Shown here piece after piece: positions 25,898 through 35,409 of a stretch of 64,000 bases of DNA. Within the stretch, counting starts at the first letter, position 1, and each line of letters opens with the position of its first letter. Made by a program: the position numbers and the translations under genes. Source of the stretch: Nostoc edaphicum CCNP1411 (GTDB lineage Bacteria > Cyanobacteriota > Cyanobacteriia > Cyanobacteriales > Nostocaceae); the NCBI RefSeq assembly GCF_014023275.1, contig NZ_CP054698.1:1364001-1428000 (forward strand), in the 5' to 3' direction. The notes under the pieces are model-generated. The model made no database searches and was not told the DNA's origin. It saw only the letters and a program-made list of their open reading frames with translations.

Positions 25898-27028
25898 ATG
25901 CAGGGTTTTCGCTTAGGTTCCATTTTCGGGTTTGAAATCCGAATAGACTTGTCTTGGCTATTAATTGTCTTCCTCATCCTGTGGACATTAAGTGCAGGTC
26001 TATTTCCAGCCAACTATCCGGGACTTTCCAATGCAACTTATTTTGGTATGGGCCTAGTAGCAACATTTCTCTTCTTTGCCTCGCTACTGGCTCATGAGCT
26101 TTCTCATTCCTTGGTGGCTAGGACAAAAGGAATTCCCGTCGAAGGCATCACCCTCTTTATCTTTGGTGGGGTGTCGCGCACTCGTATGGATGCCGAACAT
26201 CCTGATGATGAGTTTCAGATTGCGATCATTGGGCCCTTTACCAGTTTAGTACTGGCTGCTTTCTTCGGTTTAATTGCGTATATCGGTACAAATGCTGGAT
26301 GGAGTGTAGTAGTTACGGGTGTCGCATCTTACCTCGGAACAATTAACCTCATTTTAGCCATATTCAATATGCTGCCTGGGTTTCCTCTAGATGGCGGTCG
26401 TGTTTTTCGCTCGCTAATCTGGAAGTATACTGGCAATCAGAAAAAGGCTACCAAAATTGCCTCGACGAGCGGTAAATGGTTAGCTTATTTGCTTATTGCC
26501 CTTGGTTTCTGGGAGTTGTTCGGTTCAGCCTTGTTGAGTGGACTCTGGTTAATCCTGATTGGTTGGTTCTTATATAATGCCGCAGAAGCTGGTTACGAGG
26601 AGCTTTTGATCCGCACAAGCCTGGAAGGAGTAAAGGCACAGGAAATCATGACTCCCCATCCAGAAACGGTAAATGCTGACCTGACGCTGCAAGATTTAGT
26701 GGATAAATATTTCCTCAGTCGTCGCTACCAGTCTTTCCCAGTAACGGAAGATAGTCATCCTATAGGGATTATTACCTTAAATCAGGTCAAGGATATCCCG
26801 CGCGAAGAATGGATTTATCGTACTGTTAGAGATGCCATGATTCCCACAGACACAGGAGTTACTGCTCGTCCGGAAGAGCAGATGTCGCAGGTATTGGAAA
26901 AAATGCAAGAATCGGGAGTTCGTCGGGTACTGGTGACTCAGAATGGTTCACTCAAAGGCATTATTACCGCTAACGATGTCGCACATTGGTTACGGCGACA
27001 GCGAGACTTAGGCAACCAGATGGGATAA
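25898..27028 (+). CDS. Site-2 protease family metalloprotease (M50) with two CBS domains
   Basis: A 376-residue intramembrane zinc protease. Zinc site HELSH is in LLAHELSHSLVAR near residue 66, and the third ligand is in NMLPGFPLDGGRVF near residue 156. Six hydrophobic helices occupy residues 10-230. The C-terminal half is a CBS pair (about 245-370, AQEIMTPHPETVNA ... VRDAMIPTDTGV), which usually senses adenine nucleotides. S2P enzymes cut membrane-bound anti-sigma or transcription factors, so this one may link energy state to gene control (inference). It starts at ATG 25898 with GAGG upstream. Length and domain order match the SpoIVFB-like CBS subclass. Confidence 0.94.
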   Translation: MQGFRLGSIFGFEIRIDLSWLLIVFLILWTLSAGLFPANYPGLSNATYFGMGLVATFLFFASLLAHELSHSLVARTKGIPVEGITLFIFGGVSRTRMDAEHPDDEFQIAIIGPFTSLVLAAFFGLIAYIGTNAGWSVVVTGVASYLGTINLILAIFNMLPGFPLDGGRVFRSLIWKYTGNQKKATKIASTSGKWLAYLLIALGFWELFGSALLSGLWLILIGWFLYNAAEAGYEELLIRTSLEGVKAQEIMTPHPETVNADLTLQDLVDKYFLSRRYQSFPVTEDSHPIGIITLNQVKDIPREEWIYRTVRDAMIPTDTGVTARPEEQMSQVLEKMQESGVRRVLVTQNGSLKGIITANDVAHWLRRQRDLGNQMG

Positions 27029-27117
27029 ATAAATGGAAAAAATTAGCACCAGCTTTGATATTTAGCCGCAAATCAAAATGTGAAAATCTTATGCCCTAAG
27101 ATTGATAATTATTATTC

Positions 27118-27507
27118 TTAGCTAAAGGGATTTTTAGAAGAAAAATTTTTCTTACTGGATGAGTACTCAGCGCAACTCATCGCTTCTTCAGTGAGAACAA
27201 CAGAAGGGTTTACTGCACATTTTAGATAATGATTATTGGAATAAAAGCGGCAGTTTTTACAGGGAAGCTTGTGTGCACTGTTGATGGATAAAACCATCTT
27301 TTCATCTAAAAATGCTCGGATTTTTTGCAATATGAGAAAAAACCCTATCCAACCAATTATAAAGCCAACAGGAGATAAAGATATCGCTAGATCACGGATA
27401 GTTATTTCATGCATTTGTGCTTGATCAATTTTGACTTCACTCCGGATTCCTTGCTCTAAATTACTATTGACTACTACAGTTTTTTGCCTGATTTGATTAG
27501 GATACAT
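27118..27507 (-). CDS. Membrane protein with C-terminal Cys cluster, unknown function
   Basis: A 129-residue protein with one transmembrane segment (SPVGFIIGWIGFFLILQ, about 45-61) and a C-terminal cysteine motif CxxC-x(10)-C-x(14)-C (CKNCRFYSNN..., KCAVNPSV, MSCAEY). Such a four-Cys arrangement suggests a small metal-binding or redox module at the membrane. I have seen this Cys pattern in cyanobacterial hypothetical proteins, but no function is known to me. Start ATG 27507. It is convergent with the protease gene. Confidence 0.75.
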   Translation of the reverse strand: MYPNQIRQKTVVVNSNLEQGIRSEVKIDQAQMHEITIRDLAISLSPVGFIIGWIGFFLILQKIRAFLDEKMVLSINSAHKLPCKNCRFYSNNHYLKCAVNPSVVLTEEAMSCAEYSSSKKNFSSKNPFS

Positions 27508-28114
27508 ATTATTTACCTTTTGCTATATGTCTTTATTGCTTTGACTTTTGATCGCCGGGTAATTAACTAGTAATTTGTGAAAATACATGATCTATTCCTG
27601 TTTTATCAGAATTAGGTTGATAACACTCTTAAATTTGAAATATATAGACGTTTAGTAAGCAAATAAATTCAGAAAATGCTTATAAACAAGTACTGAATTT
27701 TAGGTTGATCGTAGAAAAGTTGAAAAACGTCCATATTAGAGGTGTAACGCTCAAAGCCGATCAGGAAATAAGGGTATTTATGGATTAGCTTGAGTCATGT
27801 GTATTTTAATTAACTAAAAATCACTACACAGTTGTCAAGTTGTCAGTAGATCAGATTCTAATGCTTACAAGTTCTTAATTATAGGTTTAGCAAAATAAAT
27901 TTTTAGCTATATCTGTCAAGAGTTTTGCTTGTTATTTGTCCTTATATACCCAAGGGAATAAATTAAGTAAGAGAGACATAGATGTTTATTTATATGTTAT
28001 AATATGTGGAAATAATTTATCAAACTTTTATAGACATTAAAACTATGTCATCTTTATCACTACAACTGAATCTATAGTTAAACTTATCGACTCAGATGAA
28101 TAAAATAAGGAATT
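27508..28114. other. AT-rich gap, no gene seen
   Basis: About 600 bp rich in A and T. A good extended -10 (TATGTTATAATATG, about 27994) may be the promoter of the holin-like pseudogene downstream. Nothing else was recognised. Confidence 0.45.
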
Positions 28115-28465
28115 ATGATGTTTGGTGTTATATTCACTTGATTACTTATCACTATCAGTTTTTTAATTATTTTTAAGCTACCTTTCTTTATTAAAATTGA
28201 TACTTTTATTAAAGCGATATATGGTGTTGTTTACGGAATTTCAAATGCAATTCTGCTCTCAATACTCAGTTTTTTTAGATTTCGCTTGATTATCCTGACT
28301 CTGGGCTTATTCTTGTTTATTTTAAATACAATTATTTTTGCATTGACAGCTTATGTAGTAGAGCATTTTCGCTTAAGATGGTGCTTTTGGAGTGCTTTAA
28401 ATGCCTCCACTGCGTTGACCGTGATTAATTCTATTCTCTTGAGTATTTTGCCTCGAATTACCTGA
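28115..28465 (+). pseudogene. Phage-holin-family (4-TM, superfamily IV) membrane protein, broken by one stop
   Basis: Reading from ATG 28115 (AAGG upstream) gives a 116-codon frame with a single in-frame TGA at 28139-28141, where the family has Trp or a similar residue. After it the frame continues cleanly to TGA at 28463. The translation has four hydrophobic helices with the family pattern LTLGLFLFILNTIIFAL in the middle and a final helix ending LLSILPRIT. It matches small membrane proteins annotated as mycobacterial-type 4-TM phage holins, which in cyanobacteria are chromosomal and not phage-linked. No start codon lies between the stop and the body. Either a recent nonsense mutation or a sequencing error explains it. 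Confidence 0.72.
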
Positions 28466-28566
28466 TAACTAAGGTAATATATATAATATTTGGCTTTATT
28501 TGGCTGCAAAACAACATTCCATGATCGGATTACAAGCCAATAATATTGATTTTGAGGCTACAATTT

Positions 28567-29370
28567 ATGATAAAGTTTTGGCGAAAAACAATAGTTTTTT
28601 TCTTCACAACAATTTTGCTGGCAATTCTGCTGATTTCTCATGAACCAGTACCAATAGCTGAGGCACAATCTTCTACACCAATACCAACGCCTGCTAGATC
28701 ATTTCCCCCTGTAGCCTATCCTAATAGGGCACTAAGTGCTTCTCCTGCACAGCTACCACCATTGCCTTATGCTTATGGGGCATTAGGAAAAGCTATTGAT
28801 GCTGAAACGATGAAATTGCATCATGATGCACACCATGCTAGCTACGTCAAGAACTTAAATGATGCATTGAAGCAATATCCAGATTTGCAAAAAAGAAGTG
28901 TTGAAGCTTTACTGGTGAATTTGAACAGCGTACCTGAAGATATTCGGACAAAGGTACGTAATAACGCTGGTGGGCATCTCAACCACACAATTTTTTGGCA
29001 ACTGATGAGTCCTGAAGGTGGTGGACAACCATCGGGAGCGATCGCTCAAGAAATTAACAAAACTTTTGGCAGCTTTGATGCCTTTAAAAAACAGTTTAAT
29101 GCAGCGGGTGCAGCTCGTTTCGGTAGTGGTTGGGTTTGGCTAGTACGTAATCCCCAAAATCAACTCCAGATTGTCACCACAGCAAATCAGGATAACCCAA
29201 TTATGGAGGGTTCATATCCGATTATGGGTAATGATCTGTGGGAACATGCTTATTACCTAAAATATCGCAACCGTCGGGCTGAGTATTTGAATAATTGGTG
29301 GAATGTGGTGAATTGGCCGCAGATTAACAGGCGATACCTTTCCTTTTCTACGGAACGCTCTGTGAACTGA
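28567..29370 (+). CDS. sodA: Superoxide dismutase, Mn type, membrane-anchored or exported
   Basis: A 267-residue Fe/Mn-family superoxide dismutase that converts superoxide to O2 and H2O2. Metal ligands are visible: His in [13 protein letters not shown], His in [10 protein letters not shown], Asp and His in [13 protein letters not shown]. The Gln in TANQDNPI favours manganese. An N-terminal hydrophobic segment (about 10-25) and a Pro/Ser-rich linker of about 40 residues precede the enzyme, so it is exported or anchored to the thylakoid or cytoplasmic membrane, as known for Anabaena MnSOD. I chose ATG 28567; an in-frame TTG at 28546 would add seven residues. A stem-loop follows the stop. Confidence 0.93.
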   Translation: MIKFWRKTIVFFFTTILLAILLISHEPVPIAEAQSSTPIPTPARSFPPVAYPNRALSASPAQLPPLPYAYGALGKAIDAETMKLHHDAHHASYVKNLNDALKQYPDLQKRSVEALLVNLNSVPEDIRTKVRNNAGGHLNHTIFWQLMSPEGGGQPSGAIAQEINKTFGSFDAFKKQFNAAGAARFGSGWVWLVRNPQNQLQIVTTANQDNPIMEGSYPIMGNDLWEHAYYLKYRNRRAEYLNNWWNVVNWPQINRRYLSFSTERSVN

Positions 29371-29406
29371 ACCGCTATGTGAAGGGTGATTTCGGATGTG
29401 TGAACT

Positions 29407-29437
29407 ACTCCTAGTTGCTTACGGCTCAACTAGGAGT
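29407..29437 (+). terminator. Stem-loop after sodA
   Basis: Perfect 11-bp arms ACTCCTAGTTG / CAACTAGGAGT with a nine-base loop, 37 bp after the stop. Only a short T-run follows. Confidence 0.6.
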
Positions 29438-29453
29438 TTCTGTAATCACGGGC

Positions 29454-29664
29454 TACGGTGTACACACAAGTCTAAAAAAGCTCGATTTCCCTTTGTTCTC
29501 TCGTTTATCTTGTTCCCATGCAGAGGATGAGAATGTCTGACTAGAGGCTGCTTAACTCTAGTGAGGCATTGAATCAGAGACTCAATGAATGCATTCCCAG
29601 TCTCCGACTGGGAACGAGGAAAGTCTTTTTAAGCTAGGTTTTTAGGACTTGTGTGTACACCGTA
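29454..29664. mobile_element. MITE-like element with 19-bp TIRs and 12-bp flanking duplication
   Basis: Ends TACGGTGTACACACAAGTC (29454-29472) and its exact complement (29646-29664) enclose 211 bp without an ORF. The 12 bases GTAATCACGGGC precede it (29442-29453) and recur one base after it (29666-29677), as a target duplication would. The interior includes a second hairpin, TTCCCAGTCTCCGACTGGGAA at about 29594-29614, also frequent in Nostoc. The right flank abuts the stop codon of the next gene. Confidence 0.78.
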
Positions 29665-29677
29665 GGTAATCACGGGC

Positions 29678-30997
29678 TTATGTAACATAATTACGAATTT
29701 TCAAAGCCCTCTGTTTGTGACGGACTATACATAGTAGAACAATTAGCAACACAAGCGCTTTGATCATTGATGGCTCCACTACCCTCTTCACTTCTGTGGG
29801 AGTTTTAGGAGTCACATTACACGGAATTTCAATTATCTGTGTGTGATCAGAACCATTACCACTGGGAGTCAGATCGCATTCGCCTTTGTTGGTGAGAGAC
29901 AAAGGTACATTTCCAGGAGAAATAGGTGCAGGTGGTTGAACTGAAGAAACAGGTGGTTGGGGTGAAGAACTATCCCCATCCAGTAGTAGAAGCAGAAGCA
30001 AACCAAGACCACCAACTGCCATTATTGGCCAGAGTGGGAGTGGACTGTCTGGTACCAAGACATCTCCCGCAGAGCCAGGGAAAGCATCAAAAGCTATTGT
30101 TTCTCCATCCAAGGCTAGTGGATTATCACTTAGCAAAATATCTCCTGCGATATCTTCTCCCAAGAGCTGATTCAATTCCTGTGGAATCGCATTATTGGGC
30201 CGTCCGAGTTCCCCACCATCTTCGGAGTATGGAAAGGATAGTACTTCAAAAATCTTCTGTTGGAGTTGGTTCTGATCTCCAGAATTCAATGCATCCAAGC
30301 CTGTAGAGATTTTATTTACATAGAAATTTGTCATCTCTGGCGACAGACCTAGAGACTGAATCTGCTCTTGAATGTTAGAAATTTTTGAGGCCTCTTCAAA
30401 CAGCAGTCGTCCGTATGACAATTTCAGGTCTAGTAATCCATTGCGGGGGCTAACAGAGTCATTGACTCCTGAGTATGGTGCCCAGTAGAACTGCTTGGTT
30501 ACAAGTCCGAGTCCTTCTACTGGATTGCGACCAAAAGGTTGTCCTAGAAGGTATTGAGATCCATCCATGATTGTGGGGGATGCATTTCTCCAAAATGAGG
30601 CGTAAGGCACGCCAGAGAGATTGGGATTATTGCCGTAGAAGCTAGCGAAATTCTGGAAGTTTTTCTCCCCACCGGCTGCTCGGATCAGAAGGTTTTGATA
30701 ACTAGTTCCATTGTTTAACTCCACTAATTGTTGGATTACCGATCCAGTCTTATTGCAGGTCAGACCAAATCCCACATCACATGCAGGAATGACTCGCATC
30801 CGGCTCAAATTCTGGTTATTAATTTGGTACTGGAGATACTCAGACTCTAGTCCTTGTTGGATGCCATAGCGTCCAACATTTAACTGTGCAAAAGCAGACT
30901 GACATGTAGTGAGTACTACTGCAACAGATGAAAATGCGATCGCTGCAAAGCGAACCGCCTTCGATATCACAATTCTTTGAACAATTGATTTAGGCAA
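29678..30997 (-). CDS. Exported protein of unknown function with C-terminal membrane segments
   Basis: A 439-residue protein not recognised. A signal peptide is likely (basic start, hydrophobic FAAIAFSSVAVVLTT, then SAFA-QL). The body has features of a secreted soluble domain, with one Cys pair (VIPACDVGFGLTCNK). A hydrophobic stretch (PIMAVGGLGLLLLLLLD, about 328-345), a Pro-rich linker and a final helix (ALVLLIVLLCIV) end in a basic tail. The start is TTG 30997: there is no ATG nearby, but GGAGG sits six bases upstream. It lies downstream of another exported unknown (31144) on the same strand, separated by tandem repeats. The MITE-like element ends at its stop. Confidence 0.75.
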   Translation of the reverse strand: MPKSIVQRIVISKAVRFAAIAFSSVAVVLTTCQSAFAQLNVGRYGIQQGLESEYLQYQINNQNLSRMRVIPACDVGFGLTCNKTGSVIQQLVELNNGTSYQNLLIRAAGGEKNFQNFASFYGNNPNLSGVPYASFWRNASPTIMDGSQYLLGQPFGRNPVEGLGLVTKQFYWAPYSGVNDSVSPRNGLLDLKLSYGRLLFEEASKISNIQEQIQSLGLSPEMTNFYVNKISTGLDALNSGDQNQLQQKIFEVLSFPYSEDGGELGRPNNAIPQELNQLLGEDIAGDILLSDNPLALDGETIAFDAFPGSAGDVLVPDSPLPLWPIMAVGGLGLLLLLLLDGDSSSPQPPVSSVQPPAPISPGNVPLSLTNKGECDLTPSGNGSDHTQIIEIPCNVTPKTPTEVKRVVEPSMIKALVLLIVLLCIVRHKQRALKIRNYVT

Positions 30998-31027
30998 GAT
31001 GCACCTCCACTAAACGACAGCAATTTA

Positions 31028-31138
31028 ATTGGGAATTGGGCATGGGGGATTGGGCATGGGGCATGGGGCATAGGCAAAACAGTTCTTCAGCACTCATGAC
31101 TCAGCACTCAGCACTCAGCACTCAACACTCCCCACTCC
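31028..31138. repeat. STRR-type tandem repeats between two exported-protein genes
   Basis: GGGCATG/GGGGCAT heptamer units (about 31036-31076) are followed by ACTCAGC heptamers (about 31092-31130). They fill nearly the whole intergenic space. Confidence 0.85.
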
Positions 31139-31143
31139 CCAAT

Positions 31144-31785
31144 TCAACTCTTAGGTAAATGAATGTTGATTGTGATTCCCGTACCTTTAAGATTTCCTGA
31201 TGAGAGTGTGTGATATAAGACCAATGCTCGGTTTGGTTGGTCAAAAAGAAAGCCACGACGCGTGGGTTTGATTTTCCCTTGCTTGACTAAGGAAACAAAG
31301 GCTTCTAAATATCTACGTATACCTTGACGGTTTTCTTGATTAGGATTCATATGACGCTCAACCAGCATCATAAAGAAGTCCAAACTACGATTTTCCTGCC
31401 CCTGAATCAGGCTGCCCTCATCTAGGAAAGAACTAGCTATAAGCCTGCCATTAACTTGTTTAACCTTAAACAGAGTAAAGTAACGCCCTTCTTTTTTAGG
31501 ATCATTCGCATAACAGACCCAGGAACCCTCTTGATTCTGTGTAAAACCCTGTTCAGCAAGATAAGAAAGCAAAGAATTACTTGCTTTAGTTTGTGGTGGA
31601 GGTAATAAATCCTCAATGGGATCTAAAGAGCAAATCCTCTGTGTTGTTTTCCGTTGAGAAACAGCAGGAGTTTGCTGGGTATTGACGCGCAAGGGCTTGT
31701 CATCAGACATTGCCATGCTAGACATCGCAGCCAACACAGATATTTGGAGAGCGATCGCTCCAAACAAACGAACAATGATATTCAT
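31144..31785 (-). CDS. Exported protein of unknown function
   Basis: A 213-residue protein with an N-terminal signal sequence (LFGAIALQISVLAAMSSMAM). The mature part is a single compact domain with two Cys (ICSLDP and WVCYAND), a phrase FFMMLVERHMNPNQENRQG and a C-terminal ALVLYHTLSSG. No family is recognised. Start ATG 31785 with AGGA upstream. The next gene downstream on the same strand also encodes an exported unknown; they may form an operon. Confidence 0.7.
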   Translation of the reverse strand: MNIIVRLFGAIALQISVLAAMSSMAMSDDKPLRVNTQQTPAVSQRKTTQRICSLDPIEDLLPPPQTKASNSLLSYLAEQGFTQNQEGSWVCYANDPKKEGRYFTLFKVKQVNGRLIASSFLDEGSLIQGQENRSLDFFMMLVERHMNPNQENRQGIRRYLEAFVSLVKQGKIKPTRRGFLFDQPNRALVLYHTLSSGNLKGTGITINIHLPKS

Positions 31786-32884
31786 GTTTTTCCTGTTACT
31801 CTGATTTGCGTTGTCAATAATCGAGTGTTTACTAAATCGAGATTGATCTAGCAGTCCTAAATCATTTGCTAAATTTAAGAGCTTGCCTCATTTGGTTGAG
31901 GATAGCTGAAGTTTTCACCAATCAAATAGGACTTTTATATATAGGTAACTAAATCTAAATAAAATACACAATAATAATGTCTTGTTCGCAAGACAAATTG
32001 GGCTTTTTGATATTTTTACATATACAAAAAACAATTGACTCTATGTCAAAACTTTTCTATTTACTCTTGTCTAATTTTTTGCCATTGGAAGAGGGTTTTA
32101 TGCCTTCTTAACTAGCTGTTAAGATTACTAAAACAAGATTTTTTTAGCTCTTTATTAGCTTATATAAGCAGATTCTCAAAAGCTCTGTGCTTTGCACGTT
32201 GGGGCTTTTGTTGATTTCCTGGGTGGATCGAATAGTTTTTTGTTTTTTGGAGGTAGCACACCTAACTAACTGTTTCCGCATGGTTGCAACTTAATGTATA
32301 AAATAATATCTCCTGACGGTAAAATAATATTACCATGAGCTTGAGACATGCAACAGTATTGTGGACAGTTGTCAAAGTTGTACACGGTGAATTGGAACCA
32401 CCTCTTCATTAAATTTCATGGCAAATAGGTAAGAGCCAAAGCAATCTATTTAGACCTCACTAGTCTTAGATTATCCAATACTATTGTTCTTCAACTAATA
32501 AATGTACGTCTTAAATATAACTTACTTATAATCTCAATACGTATAAGCAATCTACTCCGATCGCTAACCCAAGTTCCTGTTTATGCTGCAAAGCAATCGT
32601 ATCAAACAAAGTTAAATTAGATTACAAATCTAAAATTTGCGATTTAATATGCTGTTGTTGCTACAGACCTGATAAGCGTCTAAGCTCAGATTCCCGATTT
32701 CTATTGTTTTGTACAAATGATTAAGTAGAGCTATATATTGTCATGATGAAAAAATACGTCCTTAAATTTGCTCTGTAGATAGATAAGTATCCTGAGCAAA
32801 GCTGGTATATTGACAAGTTTGATTAGTAACAACTTGTGACTAAAATTAAGAAAATAACTTGGTATTTTTACAAGTATTGGCAGT
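31786..32884. other. 1.1-kb AT-rich gap without a recognised gene
   Basis: Two copies of TAAAATAATAT lie near 32299 and 32322. A stem-like stretch CAAAAGCTCTGTGC...GGGGCTTTTG is at about 32178-32211. No convincing coding frame was found on either strand. Confidence 0.5.
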
Positions 32885-33313
32885 ATGAATGTGGAATTTT
32901 TTAACAGGATTCCTTTGATGCCTTTAGTATTACTCTTATTGGCTTATACTCTCTTGGGATGGTATCTTGCGGCTCATCATATTATTTGGTTGGTGGGGGC
33001 TTTTGTCGCTGCTATGGTTATAGCTGTAGTGCGAAAAAGTATTTATTGGTTAGAACGTTTAATTGAATTTGGCTCTAAAATTTTAGTTGTCATCTTATTT
33101 TTAAGTATATCAATTGCTTTAGTAGCAACTTGGTCGATATTATTAAGGCTCTTTATCATTCCCTTAGCCACTACGCTTTTAGCTGATTTGGAAATGCGCT
33201 TTTCTGGCTTAAACAAACTAGATTCATTTTGGATTATAACAGTCCTAGCTGTCTTGGGTCTGGTAGTAGGTGAATTAATAGATATTTTACTTTTTCCCAG
33301 TAGCCGATACTAA
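32885..33313 (+). CDS. Small multi-helix membrane protein, unknown function
   Basis: A 142-residue protein made almost entirely of four hydrophobic helices (about 11-27, 30-48, 63-92 and 112-135), with few charged residues between. No motif or family is recognised. It stands alone between two long AT-rich gaps. The ATG at 32885 is the only sensible start; no strong ribosome-binding site is seen. Confidence 0.65.
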   Translation: MNVEFFNRIPLMPLVLLLLAYTLLGWYLAAHHIIWLVGAFVAAMVIAVVRKSIYWLERLIEFGSKILVVILFLSISIALVATWSILLRLFIIPLATTLLADLEMRFSGLNKLDSFWIITVLAVLGLVVGELIDILLFPSSRY

Positions 33314-33929
33314 AGAATTAGGGATAAAAAGTCTATATACTATTTATTAAGTAGAAGCGTATAGATGTGAATTTCTACTTAATCTGAAATCTTGAGCGAT
33401 CGCTGTCTCTAGTACAGCAGAATTTAAATAAACCACCCATTCTAAATCAATGAAACGTTTGTGGTATGGGAATTACGAGCTTTATGACCAAAGAAAGCAC
33501 GATTACCTGTTATTAGTCAATCATTCTCTAGATTACTAAAAATCTCACTCGTGGAAGAAGTGTTACCGAGTCAGATTTTCTATGCTATTGTCATCGCGAT
33601 GTTGTCTAGCAAAATAATTTAGAGCAATGCCTACGGTGGCAAGCTACGCAGGGAAATTAATCTGAATGTTACCAAATAATTTGAGGACATCTCACAGATG
33701 ACTGTCACTTTCCCGTCACATTTGTTTTTTACCATAGTGGGTATGAGTAAAACAGTGATTAAAAATTGACCTACCCGAAGGCTAGCTTTTGGGCTAGTAG
33801 TTCACAAGCTCAAAGGTCTTGGTAAATCGTGAGTTCCCAAATTTGGAGTACATAAGATAATTCCTTTGTTGAATAAAGACTATGAAACCAAGCCAAGAGT
33901 CCCAACTCAACACTAAATAACGGAGTAAT
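33314..33929. other. Gap without an intact gene
   Basis: On the minus strand 33350-33480 reads as a short protein-like piece (FIDLEWVVYLNSAVLET), too short to identify and without a start. The rest is AT-rich; the last 100 bp carry the permease promoter and GGAG ribosome site. Confidence 0.45.
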
Positions 33930-35288
33930 GTGAGTAGACCTAAAGACTACAGTTTGCTTGAGCAGACAACATCAACTGAAGTAGGAGTACCTAAGCCATC
34001 CCTAACATTATCAGACGCAGTAGCTCTGATTGTGGGTATTGTTATCGGGGCAGGGATTTTTCAAACTCCGGCTCTAGTGGCAAGTCAAGCAGGCAGTGAT
34101 CTTGCTGTAATGTTTCTTTGGCTAATGGGTGGTGTGGTATCTCTGGTAGGAGCCTTGTGCTATGCAGAGTTAGCGACTGTCTATCCCGACGTCGGCGGTG
34201 TCTACTACTATTTGAAACGTGCATTCGGGCGGGGAGTCGCCTTTTTATTTGCCTGGGCGCGGATGACAGTGATTCAAACTGGTTCCATTGCTCTTTTGGC
34301 ATTTGTTTTTGGCGATTATGTTTCTCAAATATGGCGGCTAGGAACGTTTTCGTCTTCTATTTATGCAGCTATAGCGATCGCACTTTTAACTGCTTTGAAT
34401 ATTGTCGGTTTACAGCAGGGTAAATGGACGCAAAACTTGCTAAGTGCTGCCAAAGTTCTAGGTTTGTTGCTGGTAGTAATTCTTGGGCTTACGGCCATTC
34501 CTAATTCTGCCCCCCCTGTGGAACCTGCATCATCAGGAACCTGGGGACTGGCGATGGTGTTTGTGTTGCTATCTTACGGCGGCTGGAATGAAGCGGCTTA
34601 CATCTCCGCAGAAATTCAAAATGGGCGACGTAATATTCTGCGATCGCTAATGTGGAGTATTGGCATTATTACCGCCATTTACTTGCTAATCAATCTGGCT
34701 TACTTGCGAGGACTGGGATTAGCAAATATGTCACAGTCAGAAGCAGTAGCCGCAGATTTAATGCGCTCTATTTGGGGCGCACCGGGAGCCTTGTTCATTA
34801 GTGTATTGATTGCGATCGCTACTTTGGGAGCAACCAACGCTACAATATTTACTGGAGCGCGTACTAACTACGCACTGGGACAGGATTTTGCCCTATTTGG
34901 TTTTATGGGACGCTGGCAACAACGTCCTAGCAGTCCTACCTATGCCTTATTTTTGCAAGCAGCGATCGCCTTAGCACTGGTTTTTTTAGGCACGCTCACC
35001 CGCAAAGGCTTTGAAACAATGGTGGATTACACCGCCCCCATATTTTGGTTCTTCTTCTTACTTTCCGGCATATCACTGATGGTATTGCGAATCCGCGAAC
35101 CCCACATAGTGCGACCATTCCGTGTGCCATTTTATCCTTTCACACCATTACTCTTTTGCGCCGTCTGTGGTTACTTGCTCTACTCCAGCTTGGCCTATAC
35201 AGGTGTGGGAGCAGTTGCTGGTGTTTTAGTTGTCGCAGCAGGTATCCCCGTGTTGTTCTGGAATAACTACCGTCAACGTAGGACTTAA
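33930..35288 (+). CDS. APC-family amino acid permease
   Basis: A 452-residue transporter of the amino acid-polyamine-organocation superfamily with twelve predicted helices. The substrate-site motif of helix 1 is IVGIVIGAGIFQTP near residue 34, and helix 3 begins AELATVYPDVGGVYYYLKRAFG (short form: ELATVYPDVGG). It would import amino acids or polyamines across the cytoplasmic membrane; the substrate is not predictable by eye. It starts at GTG 33930 with GGAG upstream. It is followed 121 bp later by the lipoprotein-like methyltransferase gene. Confidence 0.92.
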   Translation: MSRPKDYSLLEQTTSTEVGVPKPSLTLSDAVALIVGIVIGAGIFQTPALVASQAGSDLAVMFLWLMGGVVSLVGALCYAELATVYPDVGGVYYYLKRAFGRGVAFLFAWARMTVIQTGSIALLAFVFGDYVSQIWRLGTFSSSIYAAIAIALLTALNIVGLQQGKWTQNLLSAAKVLGLLLVVILGLTAIPNSAPPVEPASSGTWGLAMVFVLLSYGGWNEAAYISAEIQNGRRNILRSLMWSIGIITAIYLLINLAYLRGLGLANMSQSEAVAADLMRSIWGAPGALFISVLIAIATLGATNATIFTGARTNYALGQDFALFGFMGRWQQRPSSPTYALFLQAAIALALVFLGTLTRKGFETMVDYTAPIFWFFFLLSGISLMVLRIREPHIVRPFRVPFYPFTPLLFCAVCGYLLYSSLAYTGVGAVAGVLVVAAGIPVLFWNNYRQRRT

Positions 35289-35409
35289 TACGATTTTTGA
35301 TTTTGGATTGTGTAAACCAAACCTCACACAGTAAGCAATTCAAAATTCTATGACTATCAGTTGTTTTCCTAACTACTGACCACAAGCTACTGAATCAAGG
35401 AGAAAATTC

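Noticed and set aside
28115..28465. Evidence for a prophage from the holin-like gene
   Set aside because: No other phage genes are nearby, and this holin family is commonly chromosomal in cyanobacteria.
32335..32412. Small peptide frame MSLRHATVLWTVVKVVHG...
   Set aside because: Only 25 codons, no ribosome site and no recognised family.
33350..33480. Minus-strand protein-like stretch (FIDLEWVVYLNSAVLET)
   Set aside because: Could be a transposase or other gene fragment, but it is too short and has no start; no family was recognised.
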